DNA from: [Chlorobium] sp. 445
GTDB taxonomy: Bacteria > Bacteroidota > Chlorobiia > Chlorobiales > Thermochlorobacteraceae
NCBI GenBank assembly: GCA_002763895.1
Contig: NSLH01000026.1
Span: 1 to 33,332, forward strand
Direction: 5' to 3'
Length of the DNA: 33,332 nucleotides
The notes under the pieces were generated by a model. It ran no database searches. It saw nothing but the letters and a program-made list of their open reading frames with translations, and was not told where the DNA came from. Position numbers and translations under genes: made by a program. Positions 8,392 through 17,791 of the stretch are shown here, one piece after another (the stretch's first letter is position 1; each line of letters begins with the position of its first letter).

Positions 8392-9188
8392 TCATACCAC
8401 TTGAGTATCTGCGCGCCACTGCACGGCTTTAGAGAGTTCAATAAATTCTTGCACAGATAATTCTTCGGCTCGTCGTTTTAAGTCCATAGATACACCATGG
8501 AGTTCAAACACCTCTTTGAGATTATTCTCTAAGGTTTTGCGGCGCATTCGAAATGCTGTACGTACCAGCGTTCTGAATAGGGTTTCGTGCGCAATGTCTG
8601 TCTGATGACGCATCGTCAGCCGCACCACGGCACTATCCACCTCTGGCTTAGGCTTGAAGACACTGCGCTTTACCTTGAAGCCATACTCTACTTCTGCAAA
8701 CGCCTGCAGTTGAACCGCTAAAATGCCGTACTCCTTTGTGCGTGGTTTTGCCGACAGTCGTTTTGCCACTTCGTCTTGCAGCATCAAGATGGCTGAATGA
8801 ATTGCTGCACGTTCTTCAATGAGTTTGAACAGAATTGGCGAGGTAATGGCGTAAGGGATATTGCCCAAGATTTTTAATTTCTTTCCTGCAGCCAGTTCCG
8901 AGAGCGATGTCTTCAAGATATCTTGCTCGATGAGCGTTACTTGCGGAAATTCTGCGCGAATAAATGCCGCCAGGGTTTTATCTACCTCAATTGCTGTAAA
9001 GGTGGGAAGATGGCTTGCAAGTTCTTTTGTGAGTGCGCCAAATCCAGGACCAATTTCTACGACATTATCTTGCGCTTCAAGTTCAGCCAGTGCAATGATT
9101 TTGCGCACAATGTTTTCATCAACCAAAAAATTCTGACCTAACCTTTTTTTGCAACGACGTCTCTGCCTTTGTAGTGAATTTTTGGCAT
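8392..9188 (-). CDS. rsmA: 16S rRNA adenine dimethyltransferase, one frame break near its start
   Basis: RsmA/KsgA dimethylates two adjacent adenines in helix 45 near the 3' end of 16S rRNA during small-subunit maturation. The SAM-binding motif is VEIGPGFG and the target-base motif is [13 protein letters not shown]. The family N-terminus [14 protein letters not shown] is present but broken: the ATG at 9188 reads [15 protein letters not shown] and then stops, and the remaining frame lacks a proper start. Adding one A (coding strand) to the A7 run at 9144-9150 restores [19 protein letters not shown] and a protein of about 265 aa, the normal length. The gene begins 17 bases after the carB fragment and is likely co-transcribed with it. 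The product call is firm; the break looks like a run-length error. Confidence 0.9.
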
Positions 9189-9205
9189 GCGCGCATTTAC
9201 TTTGC

Positions 9206-11065
9206 CTAAGATTTTTTCTTGCGCTTGTTTTTATAGCTTAAATACTCTTGCAAGCTTTTGACGCTGAACTTTTCTTTGCGCAGTTGCTCTATACCTGCAA
9301 TAGCTGCTTCAGCAGTTTCAATCGTTGTCGCATAAGGCACGCCAGAGAGAATCGATGCTGTTCCAATGGCTTCTTCGTCATAGCGCGCTTTTTCACCAAG
9401 CGGCGTATTGATGACAAACTGCACTCTGCCCAAGCGAATAATGTCAAAGATGTTTGGTCTGCCTTCACCGACTTTGAAGACCGTTTTACACTCCAAACCG
9501 TGATTGCGCAAAAACTCTGCGGTGCCGCTCGTAGCCACGAGGTCAAACCCCAGATTGTAGTAGCGTCGCACAATCTCGGCGGTATGTGTGGTTTTGTGTG
9601 CATCATTGACACTGACAAAGACCGTGCCGCTGGTCGGCAATTTACTGCCTGCAGCTAAAGCCGATTTAGTGAAGGCTTCGCCAAAGGTTTTTGCAAAACT
9701 CATCACTTCACCTGTAGAGCGCATCTCTGGACCGAGATAAACGCCTGACTTAATAAATTTTGAGAAAGGAAACACTGGCTCTTTGATACAGATGTAAGGC
9801 AAATTCAGCGCATCGCAATCTTTGAGGTCAAATTTCTTCTTGAGCTTAGAGAGCTTTTCGCCAATCATCAGCAGGCAAGCTACTTTGACAATCGGCATTC
9901 CCGTTGCTTTTGCCACAAACGGCACGGTTCGACTTGCTCGCGGATTGACTTCCAGCACAAAGACTTTTGCATCTTTGCCTTCGCCTTGCACAGCAAACTG
10001 CACATTCATTAGCCCCACGACTTTCAAGGCTTTTGCAAGTTTGCGCGTGTAATCTTTCATCGTTTTGATAATGTGCTTCGGTGTGCTAATGGGCGGCAAA
10101 ATCGATGTTGAATCGCCACTGTGCACACCTGCTGCTTCCACATGCTGCAAGAGCCCTGCGACAATACACTCTTTCCCATCGGCGATAGCATCCACATCAT
10201 ATTCCACGGCATGCTCCAAAAATTTATCGATGAGCAATGGATATTTATCAGAGACATGCAAGGCTTGATCAATGTAGCGCTTGAGCGTCTCATCGTTGTA
10301 AATAATTTGCATGGCTCTGCCACCCAAGACATAACTCGGACGCACTAAGACAGGATAGCCGATGAGTTCAGTAATCAGTTTGGCTTCTTCGTAGGTTGTT
10401 GCTACGCCGTAGGCGGGATGTGGAATTTTAAGTTCATCTAAGAGCTTGCCGAATTTTTCTCGATCTTCTGCGATGTCAATGCCTTTTGAGGATGTGCCTA
10501 AAATTTTCACACCAGCTTCTTCAAGTTGCGTCGACAGCCGCAGTGGCGTTTGACCACCGAAACTGACGATAATCCCTTCAGGCTTTTCATGCTCAATGAT
10601 GTTCATGGTATCCTCAAAGGTCAGCGGCTCAAAGTAGAGTTTATCGGCGACATCATAATCCGTTGACACCGTCTCTGGGTTGCAGTTAATCATAATAGTT
10701 TCATAGCCTGCTTCTTTGAGCGCAAAGACGGCTTGCACGCAGCAGTAATCAAACTCAATGCCTTGCCCGATGCGGTTTGGTCCACCGCCCAAGATGATGA
10801 TTTTCTTTTTCCTACTTGGCTTGGATTCATTTTCTTCTTCGTAGCAGGAGTAATAGTAGGGCGTTTGCGCATCAAACTCGGCAGCGCAGGTATCAATGGT
10901 TTTGAAGACGGCTTTTATGCCGTAATACTCTCGCACTCGACGGATGTCGGCTTGTGAGACACCAAAGAGATGAGCAAATTGCAAGTCGGAAAATCCAAAC
11001 TCTTTGGCTTTACGCAGTTTTTCTTTCGGAAGTTTTTTGAGGAGCGTTTGAAAGGTGTCTTGCAT
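9206..11065 (-). CDS. carB: Carbamoyl-phosphate synthase large subunit, C-terminal half (split gene)
   Basis: Second half of the CPSase large subunit, 619 aa against about 1,070 for the fused protein. It opens in what is normally the oligomerisation domain ([20 protein letters not shown], then [12 protein letters not shown]). The second ATP-grasp unit follows, with [31 protein letters not shown] and [19 protein letters not shown]. It ends with the allosteric MGS-like domain (about residues 490-600; [27 protein letters not shown]). This half makes carbamoyl phosphate from carbamate. The start at 11065 is chosen over an upstream in-frame codon because [12 protein letters not shown] precedes the family sequence. 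The N-terminal half and carA are not in the window. Split carB genes are known in several lineages, and I recall them in green sulfur bacteria. The ends are clean, so this is not a break. Confidence 0.9.
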   Translation of the reverse strand: MQDTFQTLLKKLPKEKLRKAKEFGFSDLQFAHLFGVSQADIRRVREYYGIKAVFKTIDTCAAEFDAQTPYYYSCYEEENESKPSRKKKIIILGGGPNRIGQGIEFDYCCVQAVFALKEAGYETIMINCNPETVSTDYDVADKLYFEPLTFEDTMNIIEHEKPEGIIVSFGGQTPLRLSTQLEEAGVKILGTSSKGIDIAEDREKFGKLLDELKIPHPAYGVATTYEEAKLITELIGYPVLVRPSYVLGGRAMQIIYNDETLKRYIDQALHVSDKYPLLIDKFLEHAVEYDVDAIADGKECIVAGLLQHVEAAGVHSGDSTSILPPISTPKHIIKTMKDYTRKLAKALKVVGLMNVQFAVQGEGKDAKVFVLEVNPRASRTVPFVAKATGMPIVKVACLLMIGEKLSKLKKKFDLKDCDALNLPYICIKEPVFPFSKFIKSGVYLGPEMRSTGEVMSFAKTFGEAFTKSALAAGSKLPTSGTVFVSVNDAHKTTHTAEIVRRYYNLGFDLVATSGTAEFLRNHGLECKTVFKVGEGRPNIFDIIRLGRVQFVINTPLGEKARYDEEAIGTASILSGVPYATTIETAEAAIAGIEQLRKEKFSVKSLQEYLSYKNKRKKKS

Positions 11066-11140
11066 TGCTGTATGGTTTAGTCGGCAGACTTGCGGGCAAA
11101 AATACAAAATGGCGCTTAACCTTAAAACATTCAAACCCTA

Positions 11141-11569
11141 ATGTATTCACTACTTTTACTTCTGCATATTGTTTGCTTTGCACTCTGGTTTGGTGCAGTT
11201 GCCGCCTCAGCTTTGGTAATTCGTACGCTGCAACCGCGCCTTACTGATGCGGCTTCTGGCGCACATGATGCCGAACTGTTGCGCACCTACATTCGTCTGG
11301 AAGTCAAACTCGTCGATGTCGCTTTCTTCGGCGTCTTGATTTCAGGTGTCTTGCTGGCACAGTTTTTCGTTGGCTGGTCGACTTGGACTATTGTTAAACT
11401 CTCGCTTTACCTTGCGCAGTTTGCCGCTACGATGCTCTACATTGCCAAGTATATTCGTCCGCTTGCTTATCCATGTTCCTTTGCTGAGTATCGCCGGTGG
11501 TACGGTGTGTTTGGCGTCGCGTTGGTTTTCTTTTCACTGACGCTGGCATGGACTTACTTCGGGCGTTAG
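11141..11569 (+). CDS. Small integral membrane protein, four predicted helices
   Basis: Protein of 142 aa with four hydrophobic segments (about residues 3-27, 57-76, 83-103 and 121-140). The first helix carries a histidine and a WFG motif (LLLLHIVCFALWFGAVAAS). This arrangement resembles CopD-like or DUF2269-like membrane proteins, in which such histidines may bind heme or metal; that assignment is tentative and I do not name the gene. It stands alone on the plus strand, divergent from carB by 75 bases and convergent with the sigma-factor gene, so context does not inform its role. Confidence 0.6.
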   Translation: MYSLLLLLHIVCFALWFGAVAASALVIRTLQPRLTDAASGAHDAELLRTYIRLEVKLVDVAFFGVLISGVLLAQFFVGWSTWTIVKLSLYLAQFAATMLYIAKYIRPLAYPCSFAEYRRWYGVFGVALVFFSLTLAWTYFGR

Positions 11570-11626
11570 CTCTCCGTCGTTTTGCGCATTGCCTCGTGCA
11601 TGCTTTTGTCATACAGACCTTGAGAT

Positions 11627-12667
11627 TCAATAACTGCGCAGTTTATCGCGTAGTATTTTATAGAGCATTTCACGAGCGCGGAAAATATGTGCTTTAACAG
11701 TGCCTAAAGGAATCTTCAGTTCCTTTGCAATTTCTTCATAGCTTAATTCTTGCAAGTGCCGCATTTCAATTACGGTACGATACTTTTCCGGCAACTGCTT
11801 AATCGCATCTTGCACCAGCCTATCACGTTGGCTTTGAATGATATTTTTTTCTGGCTCTTCGCTGCTGTCAGGAATCTCGACCGTGTATTCATCATCTTTG
11901 GTTTTGATAGGATTGTCAATTGAGAAGGTTTTCAACCGGCGTTTGCGCAAAAAATCAATGCTGCTGTTGGTCGCAATGCGATAAAGCCACGTCGAAAAGG
12001 CATATTCCTTATTAAAGTTTGCAATGGAGTTAAACGCCTTGGAGAAGGATTCTTGCACTAAATCTTCTACTTCATTTGGATTATGCACAATCTTGAGAAT
12101 AAGATTATAAATCTGACCACGGTATTTGCTTAGCAATTTTTTGAATGCTTGCTCTTGCTGGTAGCGATCCCCTTCACGAATCACATCAATCAGCGCATAA
12201 TCTTCTTCTCGAGATGAGTGTTTTTCATTTTTTGGCTCAAGTTCCTTGGGGAGCTCCAGTGCAATCTCTTCAGCAAGCTCATCTTGCGCACTTTCTTCAA
12301 CTTGCTCTGAGAGTTCAGTACCGACTTGGTCTTCTGCGAGCGCAATATCGTCCACAAAGTCTATTTGCTGCTCTTGTTCATGTTCTAAAATATCAACGTC
12401 AGATTCGGTTGTTTCATATTTAGGACGTACCGCTCTGACTTTTTGGCTTTGTCTGCCAATCCTCTTTTTGCCTTCTGCAGCAGATTTCTTCTTTTTCTTT
12501 TTTGCGCTTGACTGCGGCAAAGGACTTTTTGCAACTTTAACAGACTGTTTTGTCTCATTCTTAGACACGCTGGACACCAGCTTTGTCTCTGGCGTCTCTT
12601 TTTTGCGACTGGCGGGGGCTTTTACGCGTGCTTGAGATGGACTTTTTTTCGCAGATTTCTTTGGCAT
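11627..12667 (-). CDS. ECF-type RNA polymerase sigma factor with a long charged N-terminal tail
   Basis: Sigma-70 family factor of 346 aa, of which only about residues 155-346 are the ECF core. Region 2 includes YRGQIYNLILKIVHNPNEVE and DLVQESFSKAFNSI, then FSTWLYRIATNSSIDFLRKR. Region 4 includes LPEKYRTVIEMRHLQELSYE and the helix-turn-helix EIAKELKIPLGTVKAHIFRA. The tail is bipartite: residues 1-83 are Lys/Ala/Ser-rich and very basic (including AKKKKKKS), like a histone-H1-type tail, while residues 84-156 are acidic (Glu/Asp-rich). No anti-sigma gene is adjacent. I infer an essential or stress RpoE/SigW-like role; the tail may bind DNA or regulate the core. The Met at 12667 is the natural start. 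Confidence 0.87.
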   Translation of the reverse strand: MPKKSAKKSPSQARVKAPASRKKETPETKLVSSVSKNETKQSVKVAKSPLPQSSAKKKKKKSAAEGKKRIGRQSQKVRAVRPKYETTESDVDILEHEQEQQIDFVDDIALAEDQVGTELSEQVEESAQDELAEEIALELPKELEPKNEKHSSREEDYALIDVIREGDRYQQEQAFKKLLSKYRGQIYNLILKIVHNPNEVEDLVQESFSKAFNSIANFNKEYAFSTWLYRIATNSSIDFLRKRRLKTFSIDNPIKTKDDEYTVEIPDSSEEPEKNIIQSQRDRLVQDAIKQLPEKYRTVIEMRHLQELSYEEIAKELKIPLGTVKAHIFRAREMLYKILRDKLRSY

Positions 12668-12736
12668 ACCTCACTTTGTTTCGGGGCAATGCAACCTGAT
12701 GTATGTCGTTGATCCCCGCTGCGGCATCATTATCTG

Positions 12737-12827
12737 CGGAGAAGGGGGGATTCGAACCCCCGGTAGTACCTTACGATACTACATCGGTTTAGCAAACCGA
12801 CGCCTTAAGCCACTCGGCCACCTCTCC
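12737..12827 (-). tRNA. tRNA-Ser (anticodon GCT)
   Basis: Class II tRNA of 91 nt. Read on the minus strand, the acceptor GGAGAGG pairs with CTTCTCC, and the D-arm is TGGCCGAGTGGCTTAAGGC. The anticodon stem-loop TCGGT / TTGCTAA / ACCGA gives GCT. A long variable arm (GTAGTATCGTAAGGTACTAC) precedes the T-arm with GGTTCGAATCC. The discriminator is G, as expected for tRNA-Ser, and the next bases are CAG, so CCA is not encoded. It lies between sigma factor and typA on the same strand. Confidence 0.95.
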
Positions 12828-13027
12828 TTGTTGTATTTTGCAATGCGTTCTTGTAATGCGTGCGCCTTTGCTGCTCTAGAATATACATTTTTACATTGGT
12901 GGCTAATATATCACTTTCTACTCAAACCGCAACTTTCTAGCCTACACAAAATTGCAACAGAAAAGCATGCAGGCAGTGCTGTAGCACTTTGAAGTAAAGT
13001 AAAAGAAATGCGCTTGGCAGTGGACAG

Positions 13028-14877
13028 TTACACAGTTGCTTCACTGGCTTGCTTCTTGCGCTTGGCTTCACGTGCACGCACGTTTTCATCTAGAATTTTT
13101 TGCGCAAGCGAATTGATTTTGGTGTTACTTCTACCAGTTCATCATCGTTAATAAATTCCATCGCCTGCTCCAGTGTGAGTTTGCGCGGCGGTGTAATTTT
13201 CAAGGCTTCATCGGAGCCTGAGGCGCGCATGTTAGTCAGTTTCTTTGTCTTACACACATTGACCACCATATCAAAATCGCGTGCAGATTCACCTACAATC
13301 ATGCCTGCATAGACTGGTGTGCCGGCTTCAATGAAGAACGTGCCTCGATCATCTAACTGTGCTAACGCATACGGAACTGCTTCGCCTTGCTCGGCTGCAA
13401 TTAGCGCACCTGACGCACGAGAATTAATTTCACCCTTGTATGGCTCATAACTCTTGAAGACATGCGTCAGGATGCCCTCTCCTTTCGTATCCATCATAAA
13501 TTCTGTCGTAAAGCCCAAGAGCCCGCGTGTTGGAATCTCAAATTCCAAGCGTGTCATTCCGCCTTCGAGCGTGGTCATATTTTTCATATCGCCCTTGCGT
13601 CGTCCCATTTTTTCAATTACGACACCAACATATTCCTGCGGCACATCAATTGTTACACTCTCATAAGGCTCGAGGAGTTTTCCATTCTCATCTTTTTTCA
13701 AAATCACTTCGGGACGCGAGACTTGTAGTTCATATCCTTCACGGCGCATGGTTTCAATCAGAACAGAAAGATGCAACTCACCTCTACCTGACACCTTGAA
13801 AGTATCTGCACTTTCTGTGTCTTCGACGCGCATTGCTACATTCGTAATGACTTCTTTGTAGAGCCGCTCACGCAAATTGCGGCTGGTAACAAACTTACCT
13901 TCTCTGCCTGCAAACGGTGAATCATTGACTGAGAAAAACATAGAGACGGTCGGCTCCGTAATTGAAAACGATTCCATTGGCACAAGGTGATCTGGGTCAG
14001 TGAGTGTCTCACCAATCGTGGCCTCTTCAAAGCCAGTGATAGCGGCAATATCTCCTGCAATTGCCTCTGGCACTTCAGTTTTACCAAGTTTTTCAAAGAG
14101 GAAAATCTTTGCCACCTTGCCTTTCACAAGTTTGCCTTTACCATCTAGCGCCACCAGCTGATCGCCCACTTTGACCTTACCTGATGCAATTTTACCTATC
14201 ACAATTTTGCCCAAGTAGTCGCTGTAATCCAGCGAATTAATGAGCATTTGGAACGGTGCATCGGGGTCAACTTCGGGTGCAGGGATTTTTTCTAAAATCA
14301 TCTCCAAGAGCGGTGTGATGTCCTTGTTTTCATCTTCAAGGCGATACTTTGCATAGCCGTCTCTACCCGATGCAAAAATATAGGGGAAATCAATTTGCTC
14401 GTCATTTGCACCTAAGTGAATGAAGAGCTCAAGGACTTCATCAATCACTTGGAGCGGTCGTGCATTTGGACGGTCAATTTTGTTAATTACGACAAGAATT
14501 TTCAAGCCTGCTTCAAGCGCACGACGCAACACAAACTTGGTTTGTGGCATCGGACCTTCAAGTGCATCGACCAAAAGCAGCGCGCCATCGACCATTTTCA
14601 AAATGCGCTCTACTTCGCCACCGAAATCTGCGTGTCCAGGCGTATCGACAATGTTGACTTTGTGATTTTTGTAGAAGTAACCTGCATTTTTAGCAAAAAT
14701 CGTAATGCCACGCTCACGCTCTTGCGGATCACTATCCATAATGCGTTCTTCAACGCGTTGATTGTCTCGAAATGTGCCCGTCTGTTTCAAAATCGCATCG
14801 ACCAGCGTTGTCTTGCCATGGTCAACGTGAGCAATGATAGCGATGTTGCGAATATCATCTCGGCGTATTTTTGACAT
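13028..14877 (-). CDS. typA: Translational GTPase TypA/BipA, frame break near the C-terminus
   Basis: Ribosome-binding GTPase of the EF-G-like family, linked to ribosome assembly and stress responses. The G-domain motifs are [10 protein letters not shown] (G1), [12 protein letters not shown] (G2), [12 protein letters not shown] (G3) and NKIDR (G4). Domain II, EF-G-like domains III and V, and the TypA-specific C-terminal domain (about residue 480 on) follow. The unrepaired frame stops at 13090 right after IRLRKKF. Adding one A (coding strand) to the A6 run at 13096-13101 continues as [20 protein letters not shown] and ends at 13028, giving about 616 aa, a usual TypA length. The missing 22 residues are basic, as in homologues. 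A near-palindrome lies about 30 bases upstream of the start. The product is certain; the break is probably artefactual. Confidence 0.95.
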
Positions 14878-14905
14878 ATCTTTTTATCGGCGATTTGTTT
14901 GTAAC

Positions 14906-14926
14906 TTTTAGGAGTTCCTTCTAAAA
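14906..14926. repeat. Near-palindrome between typA and the divergent lipoprotein gene
   Basis: TTTTAG (14906-14911) and CTAAAA (14921-14926) flank GAGTTCCTT, making a 21-base near-palindrome some 30 bases upstream of typA in a divergent promoter region. It could be an operator or chance AT-rich symmetry. The rest of the gap 14878-15075 holds only a weak GGCTCA/TGAGCC pair (15027-15049). Confidence 0.35.
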
Positions 14927-15075
14927 TTTGGGCGCAAAGATAGCGTTTTAAGCCTAGATATTCTAATGCTTTTCATGAGAGATTTTGCTACTGACTCTAA
15001 ACGCAGCAGAGAATTTTTAGCCTACAGGCTCAGGTTAGTTTTTTGAGCCCTAAGAAAGAAGATAAACCTATAACT

Positions 15076-15567
15076 ATGCTTGCTATGCGCATCGTTCTAT
15101 TCATTTGCTTTCTTTGCTTGATAGGCTGCCAACGACCCAGCGAACCGCCCTCTACACTTGCTGAGCCAGAAGCGACTGTCTCTTCAAACGGTCTTGTTTT
15201 TGCGCTGCGTATTGCACGCGATAAAGTCGGTATCGGTGATACTATCTCTGGTGTTTTTGAGATTCGAAACAATTCTGGAATTGAGCGTACATTTTTCTTT
15301 CTCTATCAGCAGCATTTTGCTTTGGAAGTTCAGCAGGAAAACGGCGAAGTGATATCTGTGCGCACTGTCCCAAATCAGATTTCTGCAAATATTCTTCGCA
15401 TACCAATTAATGAGCGCCGTTCATATCCTTTTGCTTTTGTGCCACGTCATCTTAAAACTGATGCAGCACTTCCAGCCGGCACGTATTGGCTCTGTGGCTA
15501 TCTCTTAGAAAATCACTCGCCCAAAGTGCGCTTAAAGCTGACCATTACATCTTCATCTGCACCTTAA
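15076..15567 (+). CDS. Predicted lipoprotein with an Ig-like / BsuPI-like domain
   Basis: Protein of 163 aa from the ATG at 15076 (the ATG at 15085 is also possible). A TTG further upstream is less likely because the signal sequence starts here: MLAMRIVLFICFLCLIGCQR, with lipobox LIGC placing the lipidated Cys at residue 18. The remainder reads as a single beta-sandwich-like domain: alternating hydrophobic strands such as GVFEIRNNSGIERTFFF and ALEVQQENGEVISV, ending PAGTYWLCGYLL and VRLKLTITSS. This pattern resembles the BsuPI (intracellular proteinase inhibitor) or other Ig-like folds, but I would not assign a function. It is followed after 75 bases by the HemX-like gene. Confidence 0.65.
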   Translation: MLAMRIVLFICFLCLIGCQRPSEPPSTLAEPEATVSSNGLVFALRIARDKVGIGDTISGVFEIRNNSGIERTFFFLYQQHFALEVQQENGEVISVRTVPNQISANILRIPINERRSYPFAFVPRHLKTDAALPAGTYWLCGYLLENHSPKVRLKLTITSSSAP

Positions 15568-15642
15568 GATGATTTAATTGTATGACCATACACTTTATGT
15601 TCACATCAACTTTGTAATGCCCGATGCCCATCCGCTTGTAAA

Positions 15643-16467
15643 ATGATAGAGAGCATTTTTATCATCAACTTTGTTTTGCCACTGCTCTATCTGATTGCGG
15701 CAATGCTTTACATCGCAGATTTTTTCAAAAGCGATTTCGCCTTGGCGCGCCTCAAGCGATATATGCTCCTTTTCGCGGCTGGCACACACTTCACCTATCT
15801 TTGCTTGCTGACACTTTTTTATCATGCGCTGCCAATTGCAAACGTCTATCAATTGATGACCACGGTCGCCCTGACTCTGATTGTCGTCTATCTCTTCATT
15901 GAAATCACGACAAGCGAAAGCAGCACAGGCGGATTTATAGCACTTACAGCCCTTGTTTTTCAGACGATTTCATCACTTTTTATGCTTTCGCATATTCCTT
16001 CTGACATGAGCGTTACAAGTCCGCTGCTGTCTTTTCACATCCTTGCCGCCATTTTAGGCTACAGCGCTATTGTGATTGCTGGTGTCTACAGCTCGCTTTA
16101 CATGTTGCTCTTTCGCCAAATTCAGGTCAATCGGTTTGGTGCATTTTTCGAACGCCTACCTAACCTTGAAACGCTTGAAACCATGAGCCTGCGCGCAGTG
16201 TTGTTTGGATTTATCTTTCTCACTTTTGCCTTCATTGCAGGTGTGCTCTGGATTCCAGAGTCGCAAGGGCGCTTCAGCTTCAGAGATGCAAAACTTATCG
16301 GTCTGATTATGGTTTGGTTGATTTACGGAATAAGCCTACTTTTGAGAGAGCGTTTAGGCTGGCAGGGCAAACGCATGGCACTCTTGCTTACGCTGGGCTT
16401 TTTGTTTTCGTTTCTTTCTATCACGGCGTTGAATTTGTTCTCGCCGCGTTTTCACAGTCTTAACTAA
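15643..16467 (+). CDS. HemX/CcsA-like integral membrane protein upstream of hemA
   Basis: Inner-membrane protein of 274 aa with about eight hydrophobic helices, belonging to the cytochrome c assembly (CcsA/CcmC/HemX) superfamily. Matching features are LLSFHILAAILGYSAIVIAG, the ETLETMSLRAVLFGFIFL segment, and the C-terminal helix pair with WLIYGISLLLRERLGWQGKR. The tryptophan-rich heme-handling motif (WGxxWxWD) of true CcsA/CcmC is not present; the corresponding place reads LWIPESQGRFSFRDAKLIG. Lack of that motif and its position 11 bases before hemA fit HemX, which in Bacillus is thought to control the level of glutamyl-tRNA reductase. A cytochrome c assembly role is the alternative. The gene is intact. 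Confidence 0.75.
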   Translation: MIESIFIINFVLPLLYLIAAMLYIADFFKSDFALARLKRYMLLFAAGTHFTYLCLLTLFYHALPIANVYQLMTTVALTLIVVYLFIEITTSESSTGGFIALTALVFQTISSLFMLSHIPSDMSVTSPLLSFHILAAILGYSAIVIAGVYSSLYMLLFRQIQVNRFGAFFERLPNLETLETMSLRAVLFGFIFLTFAFIAGVLWIPESQGRFSFRDAKLIGLIMVWLIYGISLLLRERLGWQGKRMALLLTLGFLFSFLSITALNLFSPRFHSLN

Positions 16468-16478
16468 CGTCAAGAAGT

Positions 16479-17778
16479 ATGATGACGTCGCACCTACCTC
16501 CGTCCATGAATCTTATCGCTGTTGGCATCAATCATCACACCGCTCCGATTGAACTGCGCGAGCGCCTCGCTTTCACGGATGAGGAGACACGCAAATTTCT
16601 GCGTGCAATCTGCGACGGCAAATTGCTCTCTGAAGCCCTCTTGCTTTCCACGTGCAACCGCACTGAACTCTACGCTGTGACCTGCGCTTGACGAGGTTAA
16701 TGCCGACTATCTCAAAGACTTTCTCATTGAGTATAAGGGGGCACGCAAGACGCTGCGTCGAGAGCATTTCTTTTCACTTTGGGCATGTGGTGCGGTCAAG
16801 CATTTTTTTGAAGTAGCAAGCAGTGCCGATTCAATGATTCTGGGTGAGGCACAAATTTTAGGGCAAGTTAAAGATGCCTACCGTTTGGCGGCTGAAGAAA
16901 AAGCCACTGGTGCGATCTTGAACAAACTCTGCCATGCTGCGTTCAGTGTTGCTAAGCGGGTCAAAACGGAAACAAAATTAACTGACGGTGCCATTTCTGT
17001 AAGCTATGCTGCCGTTGAACTGGCGCGCAAAATTTTCTCTGACCTTTCTTCAAAACACATTCTGCTTATCGGCGCTGGTGAAACCGCTGAACTTGCTGCC
17101 CTACATTTACGCGAGAAAAAAGTTAGCCGCATTACCATCACTAACCGCACCACAGAAAATGCTGAAGCCTTAGCACGCGAAATCGGCACCAGCAATATCA
17201 TCACCTTCGACTACTTCCGTGAGCGTCTGCATGAGTTTGACATTGTGATTTCTGCTGTCTCCAGTACTGGTGAAATTGTCTGTACCAAAGATATTGAAAG
17301 CGCTATGCACAAGCGCCGTCATGCTCCGATGTTGATTTTGGACCTCGGTGTGCCGCGCAATATCGATGCGCGTGCTGGTGCACTCTATAATGTCTTTCTT
17401 AAAGATATTGACGACCTTAAACTTATCGTTGAAAAAAATATCGATGCGCGCCGTCAAGAACTGCCCAAAGTTGCACGCATTGTGGAAGCTGAACTCATTG
17501 AGTTTGAAAAATGGCATAACTCGCTGCAAGTTGCCCCAACGATACGCGATTTGCAAGCCAAGTTCGAGGCGGTCAAGCAGCAAGAATTGGAACGGGTTCG
17601 AAACAAAGTTTCCCCAGAGCAATACGCCATGATGGAGCAACTTGCCGACCGCATCGTGAAGAAACTTTTGCATTTTCCTATCAACACACTCAAATCGCCC
17701 GTCGATACAGCACAAAGCATTGAAAGCAAGCTCAATTTGGTGCGCCATCTTTTCGAGTTAGATGAACGCAAGAGCTAA
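16479..17778 (+). CDS. hemA: Glutamyl-tRNA reductase, one frame break
   Basis: First committed enzyme of C5-pathway tetrapyrrole synthesis; it reduces glutamyl-tRNA to glutamate-1-semialdehyde with NADPH. The catalytic domain holds LIAVGINHHTAPIELRERL and the nucleophile Cys59 in LLSTCNRTELYAV. The frame then breaks near 16680-16690 (stop at 16689-16691). The other frame continues ALDEVNADYLKDFLIEYKG, SSADSMILGEAQILGQVKDA, the NADPH-binding LLIGAGETAELAALHL and the C-terminal dimerisation helix. Removing one base (for example one C of ACC or one T of CTTG at 16679-16689) joins the parts into about 432 aa, a normal length. The start may be 16479 or 16506; the family N-terminus MNLIAVG fits 16506. 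No other hem gene follows. Confidence 0.9.
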
Positions 17779-17791
17779 TACCTGTGCCATT

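Noticed and set aside
8254-8460. Open frame over tRNA-Pro and the rsmA end
   Set aside because: It consists of tRNA sequence and antisense of rsmA; not a gene.
12699-12992. Open frame on the plus strand over tRNA-Ser
   Set aside because: It runs through a tRNA gene antisense, has no domain and no plausible start signal.
12971-12992. Hairpin AGTGC / TGTA / GCACT after typA as a terminator
   Set aside because: Only 5 bp of stem and no T run on the minus strand, which carries typA.
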